Of a stretch of DNA of 64,000 nucleotides, positions 46,216-55,520 are shown piece after piece (positions within the stretch are counted from its first letter, which is position 1; every line of letters starts with the position of its first letter). Position numbers and translations under genes: made by a program. The stretch lies in NCBI RefSeq assembly GCF_010667685.1, contig NZ_WHZW01000005.1:85602-149601 (forward strand), read 5' to 3'. Source of the stretch: Bifidobacterium aerophilum. Its GTDB lineage: Bacteria > Actinomycetota > Actinomycetes > Actinomycetales > Bifidobacteriaceae. A model generated the notes under the pieces. The model ran no database searches and had not been told where the DNA came from. It saw nothing but the letters and a program-made list of their open reading frames with translations.

Positions 46216-49200
46216 TTATCGGCGAATACGCAGAATGGCCAGCTGGAACGGGGCGAGGCTCACCGCCGCGCCTTCGGCTGGACGCGGGCCGTCGGACGCG
46301 AACGCGCGCGGCAGATCGGCCGGCAGATCGGCCTCCTCCATCACGCCGACCTCCTCAACGTTCGCGCCGGCGAGCGCGTCGTCGACGTGCAGCGTGGCCT
46401 TGGCGTCGCCGCCGGCGGCCTCGTACAGGCGCACGATCAGGTCGCCGGAACCGTCGTCGGCGAGCTTGACCCAGTCGAGCACGACGGCGCCCTGCGTGTC
46501 GGACAACGACACCAGCGGCTTGAACGCGGGTAGTTCGGCGATGGCCGGGCTGTTGATGCGCGCGGCTTCGGCGAGCACGGCGTCCATCGTGGCGTCGGCC
46601 ACGACCGACCATGCGAACGAGTGCTCGCCCTGGTCGGTGCGCGGATCCGGGTACAGCGGCGCGCTCAGCAGCGACAGGCGCACCATCGTGCCGCGACCGG
46701 CACCGTGGGCGGCGTCGCCGTGGATCGGACTCACGTCGGAGCCGTACGTGGACGCGTTGGCCACGGCCACCGCGTAGCCGGCGTCGGCGATGCGCACGAA
46801 GCGGTGCGTGCAGCTTTCGAACTTGGCGTCGTCGGAGCGCGTGTTCTTGTTGATCGGGCGTTCGACCATGCCGTACTGGCATTCGTACTGCGCGTTGACG
46901 GCCTGCACGCTGACCGGCAGGTCGACCTTGAGGAACTTCTCGGCGGCATGCCAGTCCACGTCCGCCGCGAAGTCGAGCGAGGACGCGCCCGGCCGCAGCG
47001 TGATGCGCGTGCGGATCTCGACGCCCTGGGCGCGGGTGACGACGTTCGCCGTGACGGCGCCGTCCGGGGCCGTCTCCACGCCTTCGAGCGTGGCGTCGGT
47101 CATCGTGTTCGCCGCGAGGAAGGCGTCGCGCTGGATGTCCCAGGCGTCCCAGTGGAACGGTTCGTCCTTGAGCAGCTCGTAGCGGCCGAGCTTGGCTCCG
47201 GCCGGCACGAGCTCGCGGTTCGAAGCGAGGTCCGTGATCGAGGTCACGGATCCGTCCGCCTCGACGCGTACGCGCAGGCGGCCGTTGTCGAGCACGGTCG
47301 TCTCGCCGTCATGTTCGACCGTCACGGACGGCTTGCCCGCCGGCACGGCGACCTGTTCGGCGGAACGCACGGTCCACGCCTCGCAGGCCTCGCGCGAGTA
47401 CGGCGTGATGACCGCGTCGGCGACGCGCTCGTCGGCCGGTTCGACTGCGGCGATCGCGGCGCCGGCCTCGGCGGCCAGCTCACGCAGGCGGGCGATGTCG
47501 CGGGCGTATTCGGCGCGCGCCTGGCGGTGCACCCAAGCGATTGCGGAGCCGGGCAGGATGTCGTGGAACTGGTTGAGCAGCAGCGTCTTCCAGATGCGGT
47601 CCATCTCCTCGCGCGGGGCGACGTAGTCCGGGTTCTTGACCGTAGCGGCGGCGATCAGGTATTCGGTCACGCGCAGCATGGCTTCCTCGTTGCGGCAGCC
47701 GCGCTTCATGTCCTGCTGGGCGGTGAGCGTGCCGCGGTGCAGTTCGAGGTACAGCTCGCCCTTGAACACCGGGGTCTCGCCGTCGGCGTCGTCCACGATG
47801 TCCTTGCGCACGCGGTCGAACAGCTGGTCGGGGGTGCCGAAGTCGACCTTCGGCGCGCCCGCCAAGTCGTGGTCGCGGCGGATGCGCGCGGTCATTTCGC
47901 GGGTGGGGCCGCCGCCGCCGTCACCGAAGCCGTAGAGCATGATCGCATTGCGCGACAGGTCCTTGTCGAGGAAGTTGCGCTGCGAGTACACGAGCTCGTG
48001 CATGCTCATGGACGAGCAGTACGTGTCGGACGGCGGGAAGTGGGTGAGGATGCGGGTGCCGTCGATGCCTTCCCACATGAACGAGTGGTGCGGGAACTTC
48101 GTGGTGTCGTTCCACGAGATCTTCTGCGTGAGGAACCAGTCGAATCCGGCGCGGCGGGCGATCTGTGGCCAGGAGCCGGTGTAGCCGAAGCTGTCCGGCA
48201 GCCAGATGCCGCGGGGTTCGATGCCCAGATGCTCCTTGAAGTAGCGGCGGCCGAACGTGATCTGGCGGACGAGCGACTCGCCGGAGGGGATCATGTTGTC
48301 GGATTCGACCCACATGCCGCCGACCGGGATGAACCGGCCTTCCTTCACGCGCTTCATCATGCGCTTGAAGATGTCCGGATGCTCGGTCTCGAGCCATTCG
48401 TACTGCTGGGCGGAGCTCATCGCGTAGGTGAAGTCCGGGTCCTCGTCCATGAGGGCGAGCACGTTGGCCACGGTGCGGGCCACCTTGCGGCGGGTCTCGC
48501 GCACTGGCCACAGCCATGCGGAGTCGATGTGCGCGTGGCCGACGGCGACATGGTCGATCGCGCTGGACGCGGCCGGCTCGGCGAGCACGCCGGCGAGCGC
48601 CTCGCGGGCGGAGGCGAGGGTGCCGTCGATGTCGCGTTCGTCGTAGCGGTTCAGGGAGCGCTGCAGCGCCTTGGCGAGCTGCCAGTAGCGCGGATCGTCG
48701 TCCTTGAGCTCGCGCATGAGCGAGGAGACGGTTTCGAGGTCCATGTAGTAGCCGAACACGTCCTTGTTGAACACGGTGACGTCCATCTGGGACAGCGTGT
48801 ACGGGAAGTCGCGCGTGCCGGTGGCCCTCTCGCCGAGTTCGGTGGGCGAGAACGGGGTCGGGCCTTCGACGAACGGGTTGGCGGCGGCCTCGATGTAGAC
48901 GGTGAAGTTGCCGTCGGCGTCGAGGTCGACGGTGCTGGTGCCGTCCTCGTAGACGAGCGGGATCCAGTGGTTGCGCGGGTTCGCGGTTTTGATGGCGGTG
49001 CCGTCGGCGCGGTAGACGAGACCTTCGGCCTGGAAGCCCGGTCCGCGGTAGTCGAGCCAGCCGAGGTTGACCTCGAGTTCGACCTTACGGCCCTTGACGG
49101 CCTCCAGATCGATGCGGCCGGTGACCTCGAACCAGGTGGTGCCCCAGGTGGTGCCCCACACGCCGGGGACGGAGAACGGCTTGAACTCGACTTCGCCGGC

Positions 49201-49359
49201 GCGGACCTTGGCGAGGAACTCGTCATACGGCTCGGGCTCGCCGGGGTTGTCGAACGAGCGCAGCGTGCAGGCGCTGAGCGTGGTGTGGATATGCGGTTCG
49301 AGACGCTGCTGCATGACGCGGTTGCAGCGCTCCAACTGCTGATTCGGCAAGAGGAACAT
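46216..49359 (-). CDS. GH38 alpha-mannosidase, 1047 aa
   Basis: Removes alpha-1,2/1,3/1,6-linked mannose from imported N-glycans in the cytoplasm. The catalytic domain shows AVGHAHIDSAWLWPVRE with zinc-binding His and Asp, and the nucleophile Asp389 in WLPDSFGYTGSWP. A helical bundle (WKTLLLNQFHDILPGSAI, with another zinc His) and a large beta-sandwich C-terminal domain follow; total length is normal for the family (~1000). ATG 49359 has AAGGAG upstream, and the longer frame adds an unsupported 14 residues. It has its own promoter with a LacI operator at 49486-49503 and its own terminator, so it is co-regulated with, but not co-transcribed with, the ABC operon. Confidence 0.93.
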   Translation of the reverse strand: MFLLPNQQLERCNRVMQQRLEPHIHTTLSACTLRSFDNPGEPEPYDEFLAKVRAGEVEFKPFSVPGVWGTTWGTTWFEVTGRIDLEAVKGRKVELEVNLGWLDYRGPGFQAEGLVYRADGTAIKTANPRNHWIPLVYEDGTSTVDLDADGNFTVYIEAAANPFVEGPTPFSPTELGERATGTRDFPYTLSQMDVTVFNKDVFGYYMDLETVSSLMRELKDDDPRYWQLAKALQRSLNRYDERDIDGTLASAREALAGVLAEPAASSAIDHVAVGHAHIDSAWLWPVRETRRKVARTVANVLALMDEDPDFTYAMSSAQQYEWLETEHPDIFKRMMKRVKEGRFIPVGGMWVESDNMIPSGESLVRQITFGRRYFKEHLGIEPRGIWLPDSFGYTGSWPQIARRAGFDWFLTQKISWNDTTKFPHHSFMWEGIDGTRILTHFPPSDTYCSSMSMHELVYSQRNFLDKDLSRNAIMLYGFGDGGGGPTREMTARIRRDHDLAGAPKVDFGTPDQLFDRVRKDIVDDADGETPVFKGELYLELHRGTLTAQQDMKRGCRNEEAMLRVTEYLIAAATVKNPDYVAPREEMDRIWKTLLLNQFHDILPGSAIAWVHRQARAEYARDIARLRELAAEAGAAIAAVEPADERVADAVITPYSREACEAWTVRSAEQVAVPAGKPSVTVEHDGETTVLDNGRLRVRVEADGSVTSITDLASNRELVPAGAKLGRYELLKDEPFHWDAWDIQRDAFLAANTMTDATLEGVETAPDGAVTANVVTRAQGVEIRTRITLRPGASSLDFAADVDWHAAEKFLKVDLPVSVQAVNAQYECQYGMVERPINKNTRSDDAKFESCTHRFVRIADAGYAVAVANASTYGSDVSPIHGDAAHGAGRGTMVRLSLLSAPLYPDPRTDQGEHSFAWSVVADATMDAVLAEAARINSPAIAELPAFKPLVSLSDTQGAVVLDWVKLADDGSGDLIVRLYEAAGGDAKATLHVDDALAGANVEEVGVMEEADLPADLPRAFASDGPRPAEGAAVSLAPFQLAILRIRR

Positions 49360-49485
49360 GGATGCGCATCTCCTTAAATGCGGTGTCACGTATCGATTCA
49401 CGTGCGATTCGCCGGTCTGGGCCCGCTCGCCGCGGCGCCGTGCCGCGATGATCGGGTTCAGGTGCGACGGGCTGCCAACTTCGGC

Positions 49486-49503
49486 AACTAAATCGCTTTA
49501 GTT
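49486..49503. promoter_or_regulatory. LacI operator AACTAAATCGCTTTAGTT upstream of GH38
   Basis: Matches the perfect 32545 palindrome at 17 of 18 positions, 127 bp before the GH38 start. Confidence 0.78.
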
Positions 49504-49531
49504 ATCGATGATACAGGGAACCGTCCCCTTG

Positions 49532-50656
49532 TCAACGCGACACGACCGGCCCCCGCGCGTCCCAACGGCCGGGAATCGCCGCCCCGCAACCGGGGCAGCG
49601 CCCGTCGGCGGTCAGGCGGTACCCGACGATGTCGTACCTTTCACGCGCGATCAGCGTCATTCCGCAGCCGGGACAGTACGTGGCCGCGCCCACGGGATCG
49701 TCCACGTTGCCGGTGTATACGAACCGCAGCCCCTCCTCCATCGCGATCCCGCGGGCGCGCGACAGCGTGGCGGGAGGGGTGCGCGGCACGTCGCGCATTC
49801 GATAGTCCGGATGGAACGCGGAGAAATGCAACGGCACGTCGCGGCCGCAGTGTTCGCGGATCCACGCGCATTCGGCATGCAGCGACGCGTCGCCGTCGTT
49901 GTACCCCGGTATGAGCAGCGTCGTCAGTTCGACCCAGGCATCCGTCTCGTTGCACGCGTAATCGATCGTGTCGAGCACGTCGCGCAGCCGTGTGCCGGTG
50001 ACGCTGCGGTAGAAATTCTCGGTAAAGCCCTTGAGGTCGATGTTCGCCGCGTCCATGACCGCGTAGAAATCCTCGCGCGGCCCCGCCTCCATGTAGCCGG
50101 CGGTCACGGCCACCGCGGCGATGCCACGGCCGCGGCAGGCCTGCGCCGTGTCGATCGCGTATTCAGCGAAGACGATCGGATCGTTGTAGGTGAACGCGAC
50201 CGACCGCGCGCTGTACTCGACGGCGACTTCGGCAATCCGCTCCGGCGACGCCTCGACGGCGAGCGTGCTCCACCGGCGCGACGCGGAGATCGACCAGTTC
50301 TGGCAGTATCGGCATGCGCTGTTGCATCCGGCCGTGCCGAAGCTCAGCACCTTGCTCCCCGGATGGAAATGGTTGAGCGGCTTCTTCTCGATCGGATCCA
50401 TCGCGAAGCCCGAGCTCAAGCCATAGGCGTCGAGCATGATCGTGCCGTGATGGTTGGAGCGCACGAAGCAGAAGCCTCGCCGGCCGTCGCGCAGCGTGCA
50501 GTGGCGCGGACACAGGTCGCATTGCACACGGCCGTCCGGAAGCCCGTGCTGCCAACGGCCGATGGCCGGACTCCGGTCTTCCGGCGGGATAGGGGGCATT
50601 GGATCACGCGCGCGGACATCGGAGTCCGCGGACGATTCCGTTGCCGTCGCGTTCAT
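49532..50656 (-). CDS. amrS: AmmeMemoRadiSam system radical SAM enzyme, 374 aa
   Basis: A radical S-adenosylmethionine protein of the AmrS group; the reaction is unknown. An N-terminal CDLCPRHCTLRDGRRGFC segment carries cysteines of a possible auxiliary site. The radical SAM 4Fe-4S motif is CNSACRYCQNW near residue 110 (CxxxCxxC). A C-terminal YCPGCGMTLI and RCPGCGAAI pair look like a zinc ribbon. Its ATG overlaps the stop of the Memo-AMMECR1 gene by four bases, so the two are expressed together. It lies between the N-glycan locus and an amino-acid permease, with no clear tie to either. Confidence 0.9.
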   Translation of the reverse strand: MNATATESSADSDVRARDPMPPIPPEDRSPAIGRWQHGLPDGRVQCDLCPRHCTLRDGRRGFCFVRSNHHGTIMLDAYGLSSGFAMDPIEKKPLNHFHPGSKVLSFGTAGCNSACRYCQNWSISASRRWSTLAVEASPERIAEVAVEYSARSVAFTYNDPIVFAEYAIDTAQACRGRGIAAVAVTAGYMEAGPREDFYAVMDAANIDLKGFTENFYRSVTGTRLRDVLDTIDYACNETDAWVELTTLLIPGYNDGDASLHAECAWIREHCGRDVPLHFSAFHPDYRMRDVPRTPPATLSRARGIAMEEGLRFVYTGNVDDPVGAATYCPGCGMTLIARERYDIVGYRLTADGRCPGCGAAIPGRWDARGPVVSR

Positions 50657-52254
50657 CGCGTCGCCTCATCGAACGCGGTCACGGCGTATCGTTGGCAGAT
50701 CATGCTGCCGTCATGCCAGTCGTATGACGCCGGCAACCCGGCCTTGCGCAGCAGGTGGCCGACGAACTCGTGACAATCGGTCAGCTCCGCCCATACCTGC
50801 GGCAGGAAGGTGGCGCGATGGCCGCGGCCGTCATCGAGGATCAGCCCGTCGCGGCCGGGTTCGAGCATGCGTTCCAATGCGGCGCGGGACGTCGCGGACA
50901 TCGGCTCCGGGTCGGACAGCACCGACACTTCGACGGCGATGTCCGGATACTCGTCGGCGGTGACCGGCAGGAACCGGGGATCGTGGACGGCGGCGTCGAT
51001 GGCGTGTTCGGCGATGTCGCGGCCGAGCGGGCGATAGGCTTCGAGCGTGCCGATGCAGCCACGCAGATGGCCACGCTTGGTCAGGGTCACGAAGCTTGCG
51101 CCCGGCCGGTTCAGTTCGGGATGGGCGGTGACGAGGTCGGCCGGCGTGGGATCTGCGGGCTTGGCGAGGCCGAGATGGTGTTCGAGCGCGGCTCGGGCCA
51201 GGCGCGGCAGCACCGTGTCGTCATGGTCCGGCAGGTTGGCGGCGCCGTCGGCTGCGCGACGGCGGCCGGCCCCGGCACGTATCGCCTCGCTCCCCTGCAT
51301 GTCATGTTCCCATGCGGCGAACGAGGCATAGCCGACCACCGGGGTATCGGGATCGCGCATCGCAGGACGGTCGGCATGCCGCCCATCGACGGCCGCGAGC
51401 GCTGCTTTCCCATCGTCGCCCGAGGTCGAACATCCGAGGAACCGCAGCAGCAACGCCTTCTCCCGTGCGACGGCCAGCAGCCCGTTGACCGGGTACGCGC
51501 CGCACGCGCGGCTCGGGCGAATCGTCGGATCCCCCGAGGATGCGATGTGCGCGATGGTCCGGTCATCCAAGTCGCGGGCGACCGATTCGGGATGGTAATG
51601 CGACAGGTCGGAACTGATCACGATCACCGTCTCGGGGCCTCCCCATAGGGCCTGGATCACGGCGCCGACCTCGACCGGGGTCGCGTCGCCCGCATTGAGC
51701 GGCACGATGGTCAGATCGTCGCCGAGCACGCGTTGCAGGAACGGGATCTGCACCTCCACCGCATGCTCGTGCGCGTGGGTCGCGTCGTTGACGCTCATGG
51801 ACGGCACGGCGGCGATCGCGCGGCGCTCCGCGTCCCGGTCGATCGGCACGGTGCCGAGCGGGGTACGGAACGCCGATGCGGACGGGCAGGCCACACCACG
51901 TACGGCGACGCGGTGTGTCGGTCCGATGATCACGGCGCGGCGAATCGTGCCGCGGCCGCGTTCGAGCAGCGCGTAGGCGAGCGCCGCGGTCGTGCCGGAG
52001 TACACGTATCCGGCGTGGGGCACGATCACCGCCTTGGGAGCACCCTGCGGGAGCCGCTTTGCGAATCCGGAATCGCGCAGCAGCGTGCGGGCGTAGTCCA
52101 GCTGCCGGTCGACCATCGCGCGCAGTTCATGGGCATCGGACGGATAGAACGAGCCGGCCACGGCGGCCGGACGGACATAGGTCGATTCGGGCAAGGTACG
52201 AACGGCCTCCTCGCCGCCGTTGCCGCCGAATCCATTGTGGAACAACCTCATCAT
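50653..52254 (-). CDS. AmmeMemoRadiSam Memo-AMMECR1 fusion protein, 533 aa
   Basis: A fusion of two domains usually encoded apart. Residues ~20-290 are Memo-like (AmrB: RPAAVAGSFYPSDAHELRAM, VPHAGYVYSGTTAALAY, GPTHRVAVRGVA, VVISSDLSHYHPE), with the histidines expected of the metal or dioxygenase-like site. Residues ~330-533 are AMMECR1 (AmrA: SFVTLTKRGHLRGCIGTLE). The start ATG 52254 has GAGGTGG five bases upstream; longer starts at 52278 and beyond lack one. It overlaps amrS. The system is widespread in anaerobes, and its substrate is not known. Confidence 0.9.
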   Translation of the reverse strand: MMRLFHNGFGGNGGEEAVRTLPESTYVRPAAVAGSFYPSDAHELRAMVDRQLDYARTLLRDSGFAKRLPQGAPKAVIVPHAGYVYSGTTAALAYALLERGRGTIRRAVIIGPTHRVAVRGVACPSASAFRTPLGTVPIDRDAERRAIAAVPSMSVNDATHAHEHAVEVQIPFLQRVLGDDLTIVPLNAGDATPVEVGAVIQALWGGPETVIVISSDLSHYHPESVARDLDDRTIAHIASSGDPTIRPSRACGAYPVNGLLAVAREKALLLRFLGCSTSGDDGKAALAAVDGRHADRPAMRDPDTPVVGYASFAAWEHDMQGSEAIRAGAGRRRAADGAANLPDHDDTVLPRLARAALEHHLGLAKPADPTPADLVTAHPELNRPGASFVTLTKRGHLRGCIGTLEAYRPLGRDIAEHAIDAAVHDPRFLPVTADEYPDIAVEVSVLSDPEPMSATSRAALERMLEPGRDGLILDDGRGHRATFLPQVWAELTDCHEFVGHLLRKAGLPASYDWHDGSMICQRYAVTAFDEATR

Positions 52255-52353
52255 GGCAACCACCTCTTCGACTTCCATCGTAGTCGAATCAGCGGTGGCG
52301 GGGTTCTCCTTTCGTCCGCGTCGGCCTTTGCCCGAGCCCGTCAATGACAGGCG

Positions 52354-52547
52354 TTTTGCGAACCGTGAGGCAGTTTTCACGTCTCGCAGCCGTCTTTCTC
52401 AAAACCGTGAGGCAGCACGTGGTCGAAGGAACCCGCCACAAGCACCCATATTGGCCTTTGAGGGCGTGTATAGGAAGGATGGCTGCCTCATGGTTTTGAG
52501 AAAGACCCGTGCAATGGACGAAAAACTGCCTCACGGTTTCAAGAAAG
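52354..52547. repeat. Four-copy inverted repeat cluster (CTGCCTCACGGTTTTGAG family)
   Basis: Two minus-oriented copies end at 52373 (partial, only the right part conserved) and 52415; two plus-oriented copies start at 52483 and 52526. Each pair is offset by 42-43 bp, and the inner copies (52394-52415 and 52483-52504) are inverted at 21 of 22 positions around a 67-bp spacer. The cluster fills the 304-bp gap upstream of the Memo fusion and downstream of the amino-acid permease, with no gene in it. Confidence 0.75.
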
Positions 52548-52558
52548 GTCCGCATCGA

Positions 52559-54055
52559 TCACGGCAGCTGCAGCTCGGGTTCGGACGGATGCCGTTTGCG
52601 CCACCACGCCTGCACGTAGTAGGCGGCATAGCAGGCCACGATGAACAGCAGCTCGGCCACGAGCGCGAACCGCTGCTCCTTGTCGAAGAAGACGAGCAGG
52701 AACGAGGCGGTGCACAGGACGAACGCGCCCCACGACGTGTACGGATAGCCGGGAGTACGGTATTTGAGCTCGTCGGCGGTATGCCCGGAAGCGAGCCAAC
52801 GGCGGCGGAACACGATCTGGCAGTAGGCGATGGCGATCCACACCACCACCGCGGACAGGCCGGACAGCGCCACGAGCACGAGGTACACGGTGGATGCGGC
52901 GATCACGGAGGACAGTAGGGCCAGCAGGCCGCCGGCCATGGCCGCGCACAGGGCGAGCATCGGCACGCCGCGGCGGTTGGTCTTGGCGAACCAGCGCGGG
53001 ATCATGCCCTCGTTGCCCATCGACCACACCATGCGGGTCGAGGCGTACAGGCCGGAGTTCGACGCGGACAGCACGGCCGTCAGGACCACGAAGTTCATGA
53101 TGTCGGCCGCGTACGGGATGCCGATGGAGTTGAACACGAGCACGAACGGGCTTTCGCCCACGCCGGCCTCGCGCCACGGGATCAGCGCGCACATGACGGT
53201 GATCGAGCCGATGAAGAACAGGACGAGACGCCACAGGGTGGTGTGGATGGCCTTGGGCACGGCCGTTTCGGGGTCGCGCGTCTCGCCGGCGGTCACGCCG
53301 ATGAGCTCGGTGCCGGAAAACGCGAAGTTGACGGTGAGGATCGTGGCGAACACGGGCATGAAGCCGTTCGGGAAGACGCCGTCCTTGACGAGGTTGCCGA
53401 ACAGGGGCGCATGGTCGTATCCGGAGATCGGCACCGCGCCGAAGATGGCGAGCAGGCCGATGGCGATGAACGCGCAGATCGCGAACACCTTGATCGACGC
53501 GAAGATGAATTCGGCTTCGGCGAAGAACCGCACGGACAGCGCGTTCGCGGTGAAGATGAGCGCGATGCATGCGGCCGACCATATCCAGGTGGGCGTGTGC
53601 GGGAACCAGCGCTGCATGAGCAGGCCGGCGGCGGTGAATTCGGAGCCGAGCGCGACCGTCCAGGTGAGCCAGTACTGGATGGCGATGACGAAGCCGGTGC
53701 CCGGACCGATGAACTTCTCGGCATAGACGTGGAACGAGCCGGTGACCGGCATGGCGACGGACAGTTCGCCGAGCGTGAGCATGACGAGGTACACGATGAG
53801 CGCGCCGATGCCGTAGGCGAGGATCGTGCCGATCGGGCCGGCCTGCTGGATGGTGTAGCCGGAGCTCAGGAACAGTCCAGTGCCGATGACGCCGCCGAGG
53901 GAGATCATCTGCAGGTGTCGCGACTCCATGCCGCGTTTGAGATTCGTGTGCAGCGCATGCTTGCGGTTGGCGGACGTGTCCGTGGACGGGTTCGGCGTCT
54001 GCGCCGAGACATCCGGAATCGGTTCGGAGGAAGGGTCGGTGTCGGACTGGCTCAT
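52559..54055 (-). CDS. Amino-acid permease, APC/AAT family, 498 aa
   Basis: A twelve-span transporter for amino acids. The polar, Ser/Thr/Pro-rich N-terminus (~35 residues) leads to [20 protein letters not shown], the first-span signature of the AAT group (GabP, LysP, AroP relatives), with the unwound substrate helix [24 protein letters not shown] is the second signature, in span 6. The specific amino acid cannot be read; the GTELIG loop is shared by aromatic, lysine and GABA carriers. ATG 54055 has only a weak purine-rich site (AGAGAGAACAGC). It is monocistronic. Confidence 0.88.
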   Translation of the reverse strand: MSQSDTDPSSEPIPDVSAQTPNPSTDTSANRKHALHTNLKRGMESRHLQMISLGGVIGTGLFLSSGYTIQQAGPIGTILAYGIGALIVYLVMLTLGELSVAMPVTGSFHVYAEKFIGPGTGFVIAIQYWLTWTVALGSEFTAAGLLMQRWFPHTPTWIWSAACIALIFTANALSVRFFAEAEFIFASIKVFAICAFIAIGLLAIFGAVPISGYDHAPLFGNLVKDGVFPNGFMPVFATILTVNFAFSGTELIGVTAGETRDPETAVPKAIHTTLWRLVLFFIGSITVMCALIPWREAGVGESPFVLVFNSIGIPYAADIMNFVVLTAVLSASNSGLYASTRMVWSMGNEGMIPRWFAKTNRRGVPMLALCAAMAGGLLALLSSVIAASTVYLVLVALSGLSAVVVWIAIAYCQIVFRRRWLASGHTADELKYRTPGYPYTSWGAFVLCTASFLLVFFDKEQRFALVAELLFIVACYAAYYVQAWWRKRHPSEPELQLP

Positions 54056-54153
54056 GCTGTTCTCTCTGCTGTCGATACGATGATGGCCATCAGAAACGGC
54101 CCAGAACAGTATACGGGGCAGTTTGACCAGCCGGGCCATGCACTCCCCGCCGC

Positions 54154-55416
54154 TCAGTGTTCGACGTGGTAGAGATTCATGCCTCCTTCGCTGATGTCGG
54201 CGGTCGGCCGCTCCCCCAGCCGCAGGTCGACGTGCAGTCGGCGACCGGAGTCCTCCCCCGTGCCGACCACGTCGTACGAGTACGCGAGATTGGCTACATG
54301 GGTCGGCTCCACGCGGGCGCCGGCCATCCACGGGTTGCGCCTGCGGACCGAGATCAGGCCCTGCAGCAGGCGGAACATCCATGCGCCGTCGCCGCCCAAT
54401 CCGTCACGGTTCGCCGGGAACATCGGCCGCACCGCGTCGTCGCCGCCCATCGCGTCGGCCTTGACGCCGCGCCACGCCTGTTCGTCACCATAATAGATGC
54501 ACGGCACTCCCCCGACCGTGAACAGCACGGTCATGGCGAGCGCCGCCTCCGCGCCGCCGATCTGGCTGACGATGCGGGTCACGTCGTGGTTGCCCACGAA
54601 CGTGAACGGCGTGAATGCGTCCATGAACTCGTTGTGCCGTTTGAGCGCCCAGTCGAGCTCCCAGAAATTGCCGGCCTTGATCGAACTCCAGACCGCCTTC
54701 CACAGCTGGTATTGCGTGATCGAATCCAGACCGGAGTCGCGTACGATCGCCGGATAGTCGCCGTGGATGACCTCGCCCATGAACCATGCGTGCGGGAATT
54801 CGCGCCGCACGTCGGGCAGCACGCGCGTCCAGAACGCGGGCGGCACGGCGTATGCCGCGTCAAGACGCCACGCGTCGACGCCCCGGCGCATCCAGTGCCG
54901 CATCACGTCGGCGACGAGCCGCGCCACCGCCGGATCGTCATGGTTGAAGGAGGGAAGGTCGCCGTTGCCTTCGAATTTCGCATAGTCGGTCGCGGTACCG
55001 GTCGTCGCGTCGCGCTCGATGCGGAACATGCGGCCGGCGCCGGCGTCGCCGGCGAGCGCGGATCGGAACAGGGCCGATTCGCGGCCGATGTGGTTGAACA
55101 CGCCGTCGAGCATGATGCGGATGCCGCGCTCGTGGCATGCGGCGACCAGCCGATCGAACGTCGAGTCGTCGCCGAGACGCGGGTCGATACGGAAATAGTC
55201 GGTCGTGTCGTAGCCGTGGCTGGTCGAGGCGAACACCGGGTTGAGCAGCAGGCCTTTCGCGCCGAGGTCGATGAGGTAGTCCAGCCACGACGTGATCATG
55301 TCGAGTCGCGGCGTGAGCGCACGTTCGGCGTCGTTGCCCGGACGGATGGGCGCTCCCGTGAAACCGAGCGGGTACACCTGCCACCAGATCGTGGTGAGGT
55401 TCGGGTCATTGGTCAT
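54154..55416 (-). CDS. GH13 alpha-amylase-family glycosidase, 420 aa
   Basis: A cytoplasmic alpha-glucan hydrolase or transferase (no signal peptide). The GH13 regions are in order: region [10 protein letters not shown], region [11 protein letters not shown] with the nucleophile aspartate, region [13 protein letters not shown] with the acid/base glutamate, and region [11 protein letters not shown]. The catalytic triad is therefore complete. At 420 residues it is short and appears to lack a large C-terminal domain, with only a small beta region after [25 protein letters not shown] precedes ATG 55416. Substrate (maltodextrin, cyclodextrin or similar) is not readable. Confidence 0.85.
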   Translation of the reverse strand: MTNDPNLTTIWWQVYPLGFTGAPIRPGNDAERALTPRLDMITSWLDYLIDLGAKGLLLNPVFASTSHGYDTTDYFRIDPRLGDDSTFDRLVAACHERGIRIMLDGVFNHIGRESALFRSALAGDAGAGRMFRIERDATTGTATDYAKFEGNGDLPSFNHDDPAVARLVADVMRHWMRRGVDAWRLDAAYAVPPAFWTRVLPDVRREFPHAWFMGEVIHGDYPAIVRDSGLDSITQYQLWKAVWSSIKAGNFWELDWALKRHNEFMDAFTPFTFVGNHDVTRIVSQIGGAEAALAMTVLFTVGGVPCIYYGDEQAWRGVKADAMGGDDAVRPMFPANRDGLGGDGAWMFRLLQGLISVRRRNPWMAGARVEPTHVANLAYSYDVVGTGEDSGRRLHVDLRLGERPTADISEGGMNLYHVEH

Positions 55417-55487
55417 CGCATCCCTCCTTGCGTCGGCGTATGCCATTGGTTCCAGCATACGGCCGGCGCGGGGGATTTACGGTTTTG

Positions 55488-55513
55488 CCTGTCCCGTCAG
55501 TCATCGGGACAGG
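55488..55513. terminator. Hairpin between GH13 and histidine phosphatase genes
   Basis: Perfect 9-bp stem CCTGTCCCG / CGGGACAGG with an 8-base loop, just after the phosphatase stop. There is no T run. Confidence 0.5.
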
Positions 55514-55520
55514 TGGGTGG

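Noticed and set aside
46621..49377. 918-residue plus-strand frame opposite GH38
   Set aside because: Shadow of GH38; the minus strand carries all catalytic motifs of the family.
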